Source: Bradyrhizobium erythrophlei (GTDB lineage: Bacteria; Pseudomonadota; Alphaproteobacteria; Rhizobiales; Xanthobacteraceae). From it: a stretch of 64,000 bases of DNA. Positions 16,604-24,275 of the stretch are shown in pieces. The notes under the pieces are model-generated. The model saw nothing but the letters and a program-made list of their open reading frames with translations, did no database searches and was not told the origin of the DNA. Location: the NCBI GenBank assembly GCA_900129675.1, contig FSRD01000001.1, positions 3,523,501-3,587,500 on the forward strand, given 5' to 3'. Position numbers and translations under genes: made by a program. Numbering within the stretch: position 1 is the stretch's first letter; each line of letters begins with the position of its first letter.

Positions 16604-17069
16604 TCACTCCTCAAATCTCTCATTCGGTTGGAGCTTGCGGTATCGAAGCGTCCAAGCTCGCCTCAGCTCGAACTCTGTCTTGCCATCGTCGTAGGCAGGC
16701 GATGTCAGGGGCAGGGCCTTTGTCACGGTGATCGCCACGATGGCTCGGATACGCCCGGCAAGCGCTCCTCGGAAGTGGGTAAGAAGCATATCGAAGCTGC
16801 TTTCCCCGCGTTCGACGACGCGTGCTGTCCCGGCGAACCGTTAGCCCTTGCGCACGAAAGGATCGACAAAATTTACCTCGATGAGGGCATTTTCTCGCAG
16901 GGTTGCGTATTGTTCCAGGCGATCGAATCTCGCCAAACGCGATTGTCGCGTCGTCCAGCACGACGAAGGTGCCTTTCGGCGAGAGGTTGGGCGTGCCGTC
17001 GGGAGCGGCAGTCGCGACGAACCCGAGACGTTGCTGTTCGATGATCCGCTTCATATCGGGCGTCAACAT
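16604..17069 (-). pseudogene. pyridoxamine 5'-phosphate oxidase-family gene, inactivated
   Basis: The minus-strand frame from ATG 17069 reads MKRIIEQQRLGFVATAAPDG then TPNLSPKGTFVVLDDATIAF and RSPGTIRN, the flavin-binding start of this split-barrel family. An extra base near 16900 shifts the frame; the next frame continues LRENALIEVNFVDPFVRKG. A TAA at 16841-16843 replaces the usual tyrosine codon before RFAGTARVVERG. The remainder (FDMLLTHFRGALAGRI ... RYRKLQPNERFEE) is open. One insertion plus one nonsense mutation mean it is dead. Confidence 0.75.
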
Positions 17070-17235
17070 TCTCGACCTCATGAGCTGGCAAGACTTCACA
17101 CTATCTCAGTCCACCCGTGCGTTGAGTGACACCGATCCGACGGCAGCGGCAGGGAATAGCTCAACAGGGCCGCTCCAGCGATGCCGCACAAAATGACGTT
17201 TCGCGACACGCCATTGGCGACAGGTGTGTTTCCGC

Positions 17236-17334
17236 TATTGGCACGAAACGGACCAGCCGGGCCGGTTAGATGATGCTCGTTGTTCGGGGTAGACCGGAAG
17301 TCGCGCGGCGGGGCCGTCAGGGCAGCTTTTGACC
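17236..17334 (-). repeat. dispersed intergenic repeat, inverted partner near 27.1 kb
   Basis: Starting TGGCACGAAACGGACCAGCC and later containing GGGGTAGACCGGAAGT and CTTTTGACCCT, this segment matches the reverse complement of 27077-27157 almost base for base in its first 30 bases and again around the GGGGTAGACCGGAAGT word. A shorter relative lies at the right window edge (63942-63978). Confidence 0.65.
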
Positions 17335-17336
17335 CT

Positions 17337-17493
17337 GGCTGTGTGAAAACTCAAAAATCGAAACGCGACGAAGAATGATATTGTTTCAGTTCGATCTCCA
17401 AGTTGAATCCGCTTGCGCGTTGAGCGACTAAAACGGTCTTGGACGAATAACTTCTTCTATCGCGATTGAGCGTCTTCGCGTTTTCACACAGCC
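17337..17493. mobile_element. MITE-like element with GGCTGTGTGAAAAC ends
   Basis: Perfect 14-bp terminal inverted repeats, GGCTGTGTGAAAAC at 17337-17350 and GTTTTCACACAGCC at 17480-17493, enclose 129 bases without a gene. I recall such ends and the internal CGCGATTGAGCG word around rhizobial insertion sequences, so this is probably a non-autonomous derivative. No clear target duplication is visible. Confidence 0.65.
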
Positions 17494-17591
17494 AAGACCC
17501 ACAGTGGACTTCGCCGCGAGTAACACACTCAGCCCCGCGGCAACATTTCATCAAAGGGGCTCGATTGGCTCGTTGGCCTCGTTGCGTCTCT

Positions 17592-18353
17592 CTATTTCGT
17601 CGCGACATTCACGCCCTTGAGGCCCTTCGCGTCGATTGCCTTCTGCACCACGCCGCTCTGCTTTGCTTCGTCTAGAATTGTCGCGAGCGCGGCCTGCGCT
17701 GCGGCAGAGCGGCCTTTCGGCAGCGCGGCTGCCACGCGAACCATCGCAAAGGCGCCCGGCACGATCGTGGCGCCAGGCAGCGCCTCGGCGACAGGATACC
17801 CAACGCCAGAGTCCGCCCCAAAGACGTCCGCCTTGTGGGAGCGCAGCAGGTCCGCTGCGTCAGCCGCAATGGTCGGGCTTAGCGGGATGCGGACGATCTC
17901 GGCGGCCTTGATCTCCCGCGTCAACACGCGGTCGGAGGGAACGCCGCGGATGACGCCAATCTTCACACCTGCCTTGTCGACGGAGGCGATATCGGGAAAT
18001 TCCTTTCCCGGTGCGGCGACATAGACAAGGCTGATGACCCAAAGGTCCGCAATGGAATCGGCCTTGTCCGCGGGAACAAGGACGCGTGCCGCGATGACGA
18101 TGTCCCATTCGCCCTTGCCGAAGCTTTGTAGATAGGCCTCGGGGTTCGGATACATCACCAGTTCAACGGCCGCGCCGAGCTTCTGTCCGATGAACCTCGC
18201 GACGGGCTCGGCCACGCCGCCGATCACCGTGATGGCAATCGTGCCAACGCGCAGCTTTCCGCCCGGCGCGATCTCCGACGCGGGCGTCGTCTGCCCGAAT
18301 GCCAGGCCAGACAAGCCCACCAGCAACGCAATCGAGAGAAGAATGTGTTTCAT
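17592..18353 (-). CDS. periplasmic solute-binding protein, family 3 type
   Basis: The 253-residue protein has a signal peptide (KHILLSIALLVGLSGLAFG, residues 2-20) followed by a periplasmic binding fold: KLRVGTIAITVIGGVAEPVA, GEWDIVIAARVLVPADKADS, KIGVIRGVPSDRVLTREIKA, LLRSHKADVFGADSGVGYPV and a C-terminal helix with AIDAKGLKGVNVATK. This pattern fits SBP family 3 or PhnD-like receptors for amino acids or other small anions. No permease or ATPase gene accompanies it, so it is an orphan receptor here. The start is ATG 18353; an upstream ATG at 18374 is less likely. Confidence 0.8.
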   Translation of the reverse strand: MKHILLSIALLVGLSGLAFGQTTPASEIAPGGKLRVGTIAITVIGGVAEPVARFIGQKLGAAVELVMYPNPEAYLQSFGKGEWDIVIAARVLVPADKADSIADLWVISLVYVAAPGKEFPDIASVDKAGVKIGVIRGVPSDRVLTREIKAAEIVRIPLSPTIAADAADLLRSHKADVFGADSGVGYPVAEALPGATIVPGAFAMVRVAAALPKGRSAAAQAALATILDEAKQSGVVQKAIDAKGLKGVNVATK

Positions 18354-18523
18354 GTGCGCGGTATTTCTGGGCATTCTTGCGCGGCTTCCGAGCCGCGAAC
18401 AGGGACATAAGTAAAGGAAGGCCGTCAGCGAACACGGCCCATTGGCCCACAGCGGCGGTCTCTCTCGCGGGACGGTGGTCGCAGGCCTCTTGATGGCTAA
18501 TCGTCAGCCGTCCCCGAATGCAG

Positions 18524-18549
18524 AAACCCCGCCGTCGCCGGCGGGGTTT
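18524..18549. terminator. GC-rich hairpin AAACCCCGCC/GGCGGGGTTT
   Basis: A ten-base perfect stem around a short loop is followed by TTTTGATT on the plus strand, and preceded by nothing coding. It is one of a family of near-identical hairpins in this window (18667, 43177, 43280), each followed within a few tens of bases by a GGGGAC word. Confidence 0.6.
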
Positions 18550-18666
18550 TGATTCGTGGACCTATTATGCTCCGAATAGGGGACGTCTTATTATGCCCTG
18601 GGGCTGCACCTCCCAAACTCCGTGGCGTTGGTCGATCCAAAAGACGATCGACGCCCTTGCCTAATC

Positions 18667-18698
18667 AAACCCCGCCGGCGACGGCGGGGTTTTTTTTG
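18667..18698 (+). terminator. rho-independent-type terminator
   Basis: AAACCCCGCCG and CGGCGGGGTTT pair around GCGA and are followed by seven more T residues, a textbook intrinsic terminator on the plus strand. There is no plus-strand gene immediately upstream, so it may belong to the repeat unit rather than to a gene. Confidence 0.65.
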
Positions 18699-18833
18699 CT
18701 CTCTACTACTAAAGTCGGGGACGTATTATTAGGGGACGAACTATGCCCGGCGCTGCACCGGCCTGGTCTCGCAACAGTGGTCAGGCCGGTCTGAGTGCAA
18801 TTGGCGGAGGGGCCGTAGGCCGCCCGCCTGTAA

Positions 18834-18859
18834 GAAACCCCACATTTCTCTGGGGTTTC
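18834..18859. terminator. hairpin GAAACCCCA/TGGGGTTTC
   Basis: A nine-base perfect stem with an eight-base loop. It has a stem similar to the other CCCC/GGGG hairpins but lacks a T-run, so termination is uncertain. Confidence 0.4.
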
Positions 18860-19224
18860 TGCTGTTTTATGGAAGCCCGGTCGCGGGCGTCAGAGTGGGA
18901 ATCGCGGGCTTTCTTTGGGTGCAGCGCCGACGAAAGTACGTCCCCTAGTGTCTTTGTAAGCCGTTTGAATCTCACAATCCGAATTCCCTGCGGACTGGCG
19001 AAATCGGAGGATTGCCGGGCAAAGTACGTCCCCTAATTCAAACCCGCCCGAACGAAGTCGGAAAGGAACGTTCGCTCTAAGGGGCAAGCGGCCGCCGGCC
19101 GTCATCTTGACAGGCAAACATAAGGCAACGTTATCAAAGACTTATTAGGTCCGCTGCGCCACGAGTTAACGATGAAACGGGGGCGGCAGTTGAGGCTTTC
19201 TCCGAATGGCACCATATTGCGAGG

Positions 19225-19557
19225 ATGTCTAAGAATGCGTTCGAGAACCTGACTGCAGCCGTGACCACGATCAACACGCCGATGCCGTTCCGCATCGACG
19301 AAGGCACTTTGCTGGCATGTCTGAAAGGGGAAATTCTCGAGCGAAAATGGCGCGTGTACGTGCAAGCGTTGTTCGATGAGGTCGATGTTTCCGTCATTCA
19401 CAATCTCGTCGTTGATCATTTCGTGTCGTTCGACGATCTATTGAAGGCAATCGACACCTGGCAGGTCACGGAGTCCGAGAATGAAAGATGGATCAGGGAT
19501 ATGGCTTCCTTCGAGGTGGGAAGATCTCATGCAGAAAGCGCTGATCGCACTCGATAG
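19225..19557 (+). CDS. hypothetical partner protein of the AbiEii-type toxin
   Basis: The 110-residue frame from ATG 19225 reads SKNAFENLTAAVTTINTPMP then ILERKWRVYVQALFDEVDVS and ends in the toxin reading region. It overlaps the toxin start at 19481 by 77 bases, the arrangement expected of a toxin-antitoxin style pair. I do not recognise a DNA-binding motif, so calling it an antitoxin is only inference from position. A possible alternative is the N-terminal part of another protein fused by rearrangement. Confidence 0.45.
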   Translation: MSKNAFENLTAAVTTINTPMPFRIDEGTLLACLKGEILERKWRVYVQALFDEVDVSVIHNLVVDHFVSFDDLLKAIDTWQVTESENERWIRDMASFEVGRSHAESADRTR

Positions 19558-20201
19558 TTTGGAGGGCGGGCCCGGATCGTGGACATTCGGTGGCGGCACT
19601 GCCTTGGCGCAGATCCTGGGTCATCGGATCAGCTACGACGTCGATATTTTCTTGGATTCAAGCACCGTCTTGAAGAACCTCGCGCCCAAATATTAACCAG
19701 GTGACGAAGTCGCTTTGCGATACGTGGCAATGGCCGGGCAAGTACCTGAAACTCATCCTGCGCGACGTTGGTGAGATCGATTTTCTGAACGCCCCATCGT
19801 ATATCGACAATCCAACGTATCAGATGAAATTTGGCGACCGCTCCATTGCTGCGGAGCGGTCTGCAGAAATCGCGACCAAAAAATTGGTCTATCGAGCATC
19901 GACGTACACGGCGCGCGACACGTTCGATCTTGCTGCGATCTACTTGTATGATCGTTCGGCCCTAGGCGAGATTGCACAATGTCCGGCAATCACCGATCAT
20001 GTCGTGTCGTCTGCTCTAAACCGGTTGAATCTTGCGAAGCACCAGTATCAATCGGAAATGAGAAAGCTGATTAACTCAACTCCGCGGGGCGAGGAATTCA
20101 TCGACAAATCCTGCGAAATTGCGTTGGAAGCCCTCGCGGAGATTCGGAATCTGATCCCCAAAAATGAGACCGAGCCAAGCAATTGGATGCAATGTTCCTG
20201 A
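19481..20201 (+). pseudogene. AbiEii/AbiGii-type nucleotidyltransferase toxin gene, frameshifted
   Basis: The N-terminal part has the family motif FGGGTALAQILGHRISYDVD, the nucleotidyltransferase GG(T)AL...HR.S.D.D core. It stops at 19694-19696. A second frame from 19701 continues KSLCDTWQWPGKYLKLILRD, GEIDFLNAP, EIATKKLVYRASTYTARDTFDLA and a helical tail. Removing one A from CCCAAAT at about 19689 would join the frames as APNINQVTKSLCDTWQW, so a single-base insertion explains the break. AbiEii proteins are type IV toxins of abortive-infection systems that modify tRNA with nucleotides. As it stands, the gene is probably inactive unless the base is a sequencing error. Confidence 0.75.
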
Positions 20202-20264
20202 AATCGCGTTCCGAGGCGTCAGGTCAGCACGTCGACTAGGCTGCCCAGCTGGAAGTTAAAATCA

Positions 20265-20305
20265 GAAGGGCTCGCAGCGAACCTTGAGTTCTCCGCGAGC
20301 CCTTC
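20265..20305 (+). terminator. hairpin GAAGGGCTCGC/GCGAGCCCTTC with T-tail
   Basis: An 11-base perfect stem with a 19-base loop is followed by TTTATT on the plus strand. It lies 64 bases after the toxin gene and is a good candidate for its terminator. Confidence 0.65.
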
Positions 20306-20588
20306 TTTATTCGTGTCCCTACGAAGTCGGGGACGTACTACTAGGGGACGTACTATGGTCGGATGGTCGAAAAGTCGGGCGCGTGATGGTGCTGCCGACC
20401 AGCGCCTCCATGTCCGGAATCACCGTTGCCAGCGTGTGGCCGTCATATGGATTGCCGGGCAACGCCTCCACATGGGTGACGAACTGGCGCCCCGACCCGT
20501 GTGCCGGTTCAAATGATCAAACGACCGGGCGTCCAGCCAGGGTTGGCGAACCTTCTTGCGTAACCACTGAGCGGATCGTGCATCCATC

Positions 20589-20622
20589 AAGGGGCCAGCA
20601 AGTTCGTCTCGCTGGCCCCTTT
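20589..20622. terminator. bidirectional hairpin terminator after the amidase gene
   Basis: AAGGGGCCAGC and GCTGGCCCCTT form a perfect 11-base stem around 12 bases. The stem is followed by T residues in the plus direction and, because it starts with AA, a shorter T-tail in minus. It lies 12 bases past the stop of the minus-strand amidase gene. Confidence 0.7.
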
Positions 20623-20634
20623 GTCTTTCCACCC

Positions 20635-22188
20635 TTATTTCTCCGAGGGCAGCGGCGGCGCGCTCTCGGGCGAGCGGCGGAAATGCGTCGCCTGCTCGAA
20701 CGAATAGGCCAGCGACAGCAGTTTTGCCTCGCTCCATGGCTTGCCGAGGATGTCCATCCCGACGGGGACGCCAAGCGGGGCGGTATCGGTCGGCGTGGAG
20801 AACCCGGCTGGAACCGTGATCGCCGGGAAGCCGGTCACCGATGCCAGGATGCCGTTCCGGTCCGCCTGGTTGAGTTCGGTGACAGGGACCACGAGCCGCT
20901 TCTGCAAGGGATAGACGACGGCATCGAGGTGGATGTCGTCCATCACCTTGTCGAGGAGGGCGTGGGTCTTGGCGTCGCGATCGAGCCGGACCTGGTAGTC
21001 GGCCTCGGACAGGCCGTCCTTGAAGGACACGGCGGCTTTAAGGAAGCCTTCGAGGGTCGGGTGGTTGTAGCGTCCGCCCGCATAGATGGCGTCAACGGTC
21101 TTGGCAGGCGCGTTGGGGATGGTGGCGAGATAGCGGTCCATCACCGCCTTGAACTCGTACTTCTGCACGTCGTTCTGGGCGATGAGTTGGTCCGCCCCCA
21201 GCTCCGGCGCGTCAATGTCGATGAGGACCGCGCCAGCCTGCCTCATGGCCGAGATGGCCCGCTCCATCACCGCGTTGACTTCACGGTGCTCAGGCTTCGA
21301 TCCGAATATCACACGCAGCACGCCGATCCGCTTGCCTTTGAGCGCGTCGGCATCCAGCGCGGCGAGGTAGTCCTGGTGCGGGTGGTCCGCGGTCTGCGGA
21401 TCGGCCGGATCGGCTGCCGCCATCGCCTGCAACATGGCGGCGGCATCGACGACGTGGCGGGCAAGCGGCCCGATGGCGTCCTGCGTGCTGGAAACCGGCA
21501 TGATGCCGTTGAGGCTGAGGAGCCCGTGGGTTGGCCGCACACCGACCAGCGCGCTGGCCGAGGCGGGCGAGCGGATGGAGTTGACCGTGTCGGAGCCGGT
21601 CCCGGCCATCGCCAGGTTGCTGGTCACAGCCACGGCAGTGCCGCCGCTGGAGCCCCCTGGGGTGCGCGTCAGGTCGTAGGCGTTCAGCGTCTGGCCGCCG
21701 AGCGAGCTCACCGTGGTGCCGGCAAGCGCGAACTCGTGCATGTTGGTTTTGGCCAGGATGATGGCGCCAGCCGAGCGCAGTTGCGTGACGACGAACGCGT
21801 CCTTGCCAGGCTGCGCGCCCTCCAGCGACAGCGAGCCGCCGGTGGTCGGAAGGTCGATGGTATTGTAGTTGTCCTTGAGAACGACGGGCACGCAGTGCAG
21901 CGCGCCGAGCTTTCCGCCATGGGCGACGCTGGTATCCAGGAGGTCGGCCGCGGCCAGCGCACTTCCGTTCAGGGTCAGGATGGCATTGAGCTTCGGTCCC
22001 TGCTTGTCATAGGCCGCGACGCGGTCGAGGTAAGTCTGGACGAGTTGGTGGCAGGTCAGGCGGTGATCGCGGAACGCCTGCTCGATCTCCGGAATCGTCG
22101 CCTCCTCAACCTTGAAGTCGGTGGCGAGGACGGGCGTGGCCACGGCTGCAAGGCAAGCGGCCATGGCAAGGATGTGCTTTTTCATCAT
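20635..22188 (-). CDS. secreted amidase (amidase signature family)
   Basis: The 517-residue enzyme hydrolyses an amide bond with a Ser-cisSer-Lys triad. After a signal peptide (residues 4-22, LAMAACLAAVATPVLA), it shows the catalytic Lys in PVVLKDNYNTIDLPTTGG, the Gly/Ser-rich stretch RTPGGSSGGTAVAVTSNLAM with the cis-Ser, then TGSDTVNSIRSPAS with the nucleophile region, and VGVRPTHGLLSLNG. Length and motif order are those of the AS family; the substrate cannot be told. Export makes it a periplasmic or secreted hydrolase. The terminator at 20589 closes the unit. The very long plus-strand frame opposite is its shadow. Confidence 0.9.
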   Translation of the reverse strand: MMKKHILAMAACLAAVATPVLATDFKVEEATIPEIEQAFRDHRLTCHQLVQTYLDRVAAYDKQGPKLNAILTLNGSALAAADLLDTSVAHGGKLGALHCVPVVLKDNYNTIDLPTTGGSLSLEGAQPGKDAFVVTQLRSAGAIILAKTNMHEFALAGTTVSSLGGQTLNAYDLTRTPGGSSGGTAVAVTSNLAMAGTGSDTVNSIRSPASASALVGVRPTHGLLSLNGIMPVSSTQDAIGPLARHVVDAAAMLQAMAAADPADPQTADHPHQDYLAALDADALKGKRIGVLRVIFGSKPEHREVNAVMERAISAMRQAGAVLIDIDAPELGADQLIAQNDVQKYEFKAVMDRYLATIPNAPAKTVDAIYAGGRYNHPTLEGFLKAAVSFKDGLSEADYQVRLDRDAKTHALLDKVMDDIHLDAVVYPLQKRLVVPVTELNQADRNGILASVTGFPAITVPAGFSTPTDTAPLGVPVGMDILGKPWSEAKLLSLAYSFEQATHFRRSPESAPPLPSEK

Positions 22189-22470
22189 GTGTCTTTCGTA
22201 GAAAGCCTAACGGCACGACCGGAAAGGAGGTGCCTCCCGAAGGGGTCTGGACGACGTGTCGGCATATGCAATCGCCGGGTGAACTGCAACAGTTGAATAA
22301 ATGGTCCGTCGACGCAGAAATCCGGATACGCGAGCGTCGCGGCGACGCCGAACACGGAGCGAGCCTGCCGCGCTTTTCCGCACCCCAACGTGGTCGCGAC
22401 CGTTTGTCCGTCGGGCATGTCGACCATGGGGTGGGCGGACATGAGAGGTGAGGTGCCGTGACCTCAGCCA

Positions 22471-22809
22471 TCACTCCGGCCATTTTGCGGCGCGCATCAG
22501 CTCCTCAATCTCTTCTTTTGTGTGGTGCGCCGGCGTCGAATAATCCAACGCAACTAGTCGGCCATCTTTCAGCCGCCCCTAGTCGGATGCCTTGTACTCG
22601 AAGGGCTCATCGTCTTCGCCTGGTCGATAATCCCAATCCGGAAAATCACCGCGATTGAACAGATACGCATGATCGGCCTTCTTGGCCAGCGGCTGTGCCG
22701 TCGCCATCACCAGCAACCCGCCATCGCCCGAGCACCAGAGAGCGAGGCAAAGCATAGCCCGACGTCGGTCACCGACGGTCCGAAAAAGATTGGCTTCGTA
22801 TTTGTTGCA
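22471..22809 (-). pseudogene. small conserved gene with an internal TAG
   Basis: The minus-strand frame reads NKYEANLFRTVGDRRRAMLC, GDGGLLVMATAQPLAKKADH, AYLFNRGDFPDWDYRPGEDD and then FEYKASD before a TAG at 22579-22581. In the same frame directly after it comes GRLKDGRLVALDYSTPAHHT and KEEIEELMRAAKWPE before TGA. The continuity of composition on both sides suggests one protein of about 110 residues cut by a nonsense mutation. The start is unclear because the 5' codon next to NKYE is not an initiator. No function is known. Confidence 0.5.
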
Positions 22810-22917
22810 CCGGCGGCCGCGGGCTCCGCGCGCAGGCTTAATAGCCCAGGGTCCTACAACCAGCACCCGTCGCGTTATACCGCCCAGACCTGCACAGTCC
22901 CGCCGAAGCCGCCGGTG

Positions 22918-23065
22918 CCCTGGCGGCCGGCCGCGGGACACGCCGATCGGGAAGCTTGAAGCCGCACTGATATGCCGGTCGTGTAAGAAACGCTACGTCA
23001 TGCGGTGCAAGGTTTGTGGCGGCGTGCCGGCCACCACTTTCGGAGCTCGGAGCCCCTGGTATTGA
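22918..23065 (+). pseudogene. fragment with a zinc-ribbon-like tail
   Basis: Near the end of the frame, the translation RPRDTPIGKLEAALICRSCK then YVMRCKVCGG contains two CXXC pairs spaced like a small zinc ribbon. I recall short alphaproteobacterial proteins ending in such ribbons. The upstream part of the frame (from 22682) is low-complexity and overlaps the minus-strand remnant, so only this 3' portion is supportable. Confidence 0.35.
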
Positions 23066-23364
23066 GATCGCTAGAACCCTCACGCGCCGTTGCTGCGGAC
23101 GAATGCTAACGGACGATGAGACGTCCGAGATTGAGGAAGGTCTCGATTTCCGTGATGGCCAGTGGGTCTCACCCAAATAGGCATCTGCGCGCCGAAGCAC
23201 CCGGAACGTAATCCGACTGCCGCACTGCATCCAACTCAGAGCTAGGCTCGAGAAGCAGCCGTGAGGGCTTTGCCACTTTACTCTTTTTGACCAGTTGGGA
23301 TCGCTGTGTGTACCGAAAACCTTATCCGAGTTGATGACGTGATGGAATCGCCTAAGCTGGCGGA

Positions 23365-24263
23365 ATGATCGGGCTGCTCTGTTTCGCTCTGGCCGTCCTG
23401 GCCTCGCCATTCAAGTCGAAGGTACGGCTTGAAGCTGAGAACGCGGTGCTTCGACATCAGTTGCATGTCTTGAGGCGCAGGTTGCATGGTCGCGTTCGGC
23501 TCACGAACCATGATCGCTGGTTCTTTATCCAGCTGTATCGCTGGTTTCCAGCAATCCTGAAGGTTCTCACAATCATCCGGCCCGAGACGCTCGTGCGTTG
23601 GCACAGGGCCGGCTTTCGCTGCTACTGGCGTTGGAAGTCGCGCCCACACGGAGGGCGACCGCAGATCGACACGGAGCTGCGCGTATTGATCCAGCGGATC
23701 AGCATGGAGAATCCGCTTTGGGGTGCGCCACGTATTCACGGCGAACTGCTCAAACTCGGGCTTGAGGTCGCGCAGTCGAGCGTCGCCAAGTACATGGTCC
23801 AACGACGGGGGCCGCCGTGTCAGGGATGGCGAACCTTTTTGCATAATCACGCGCCGGACATTGCCGCCATGGACTTGTTTGTTGTCCCGACCAATGGCTT
23901 CGACCTGCTCTATGCTTCATCATCGTGCGGCTCGATCGTAGGGACCTCGCGTGGATCAACGTCACAACCAACCCGACAGTGGATTGCACGTCAGTTGACC
24001 GAGGCCTTTCCTTGGGACGGGGCTCCGGGTTACATGATCCGAGACCGCGATCGGATCTACGGCACCGTCGTCACACGCCGATTGCGTGCCATGGGCATTC
24101 GGGACAAGCCTATTGCACCGGCCTCACCCTGGCAGAACGGCTTTGCCGAACGGTTGATCGGATCGATCCGGCGTGAGTGTTTGGATCACATCATTGTCTT
24201 AGGCGAGGCACATCTGCGCCGGATTCTGAAATCCTACGCTTGCTACTACAATCCTGCTTCATA
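23365..24263 (+). pseudogene. integrase-core transposase, 5' part, interrupted
   Basis: The frame encodes a transposase with an rve (DDE) core: VRLEAENAVLRHQLHVLRRR, NPLWGAPRIHGELLKLGLEV, DIAAMDLFVVPTNGFDLLYA, then YMIRDRDRIYGTVVTRRLRA and PWQNGFAERLIGSIRRECLD. Around 23920-23995 the frame is scrambled: the expected RLDRRDLAWINVTTNPT occurs in another frame, so two compensating shifts have altered about 25 residues. At 24252 the sequence leaves the family after SYACYYN. The missing C-terminus reappears at 26909. An inserted recombinase element has therefore split the gene. Confidence 0.82.
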
Positions 24264-24275
24264 ACGCCCATCTGT

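Larger units (their letters stand above)
18560..19045. repeat. cluster of GGGGAC-type REP-like words
   Basis: Variants of AGGGGACGTACTATGCCCGG and GGCGCTGCA occur at about 18576-18610 and 18715-18756 on the plus strand, and reversed (TACGTCCCCTA) at about 18939-18950 and 19024-19036. Further copies lie at 20331-20356 and 43203-43385. The open frames that can be drawn here repeat the same translated words and are not genes. Confidence 0.6.

Noticed and set aside
18549-19117. Short open frames with repeated words such as GDVLL on both strands
   Set aside because: The recurring residues are translations of the GGGGACGT repeat words, not protein conservation.
20284-22296. 670-codon plus-strand frame over the secreted amidase
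   Set aside because: Very long but antisense to an amidase with intact signature; its first part translates the REP-like repeats, and it is Arg/Gly/Val-biased.
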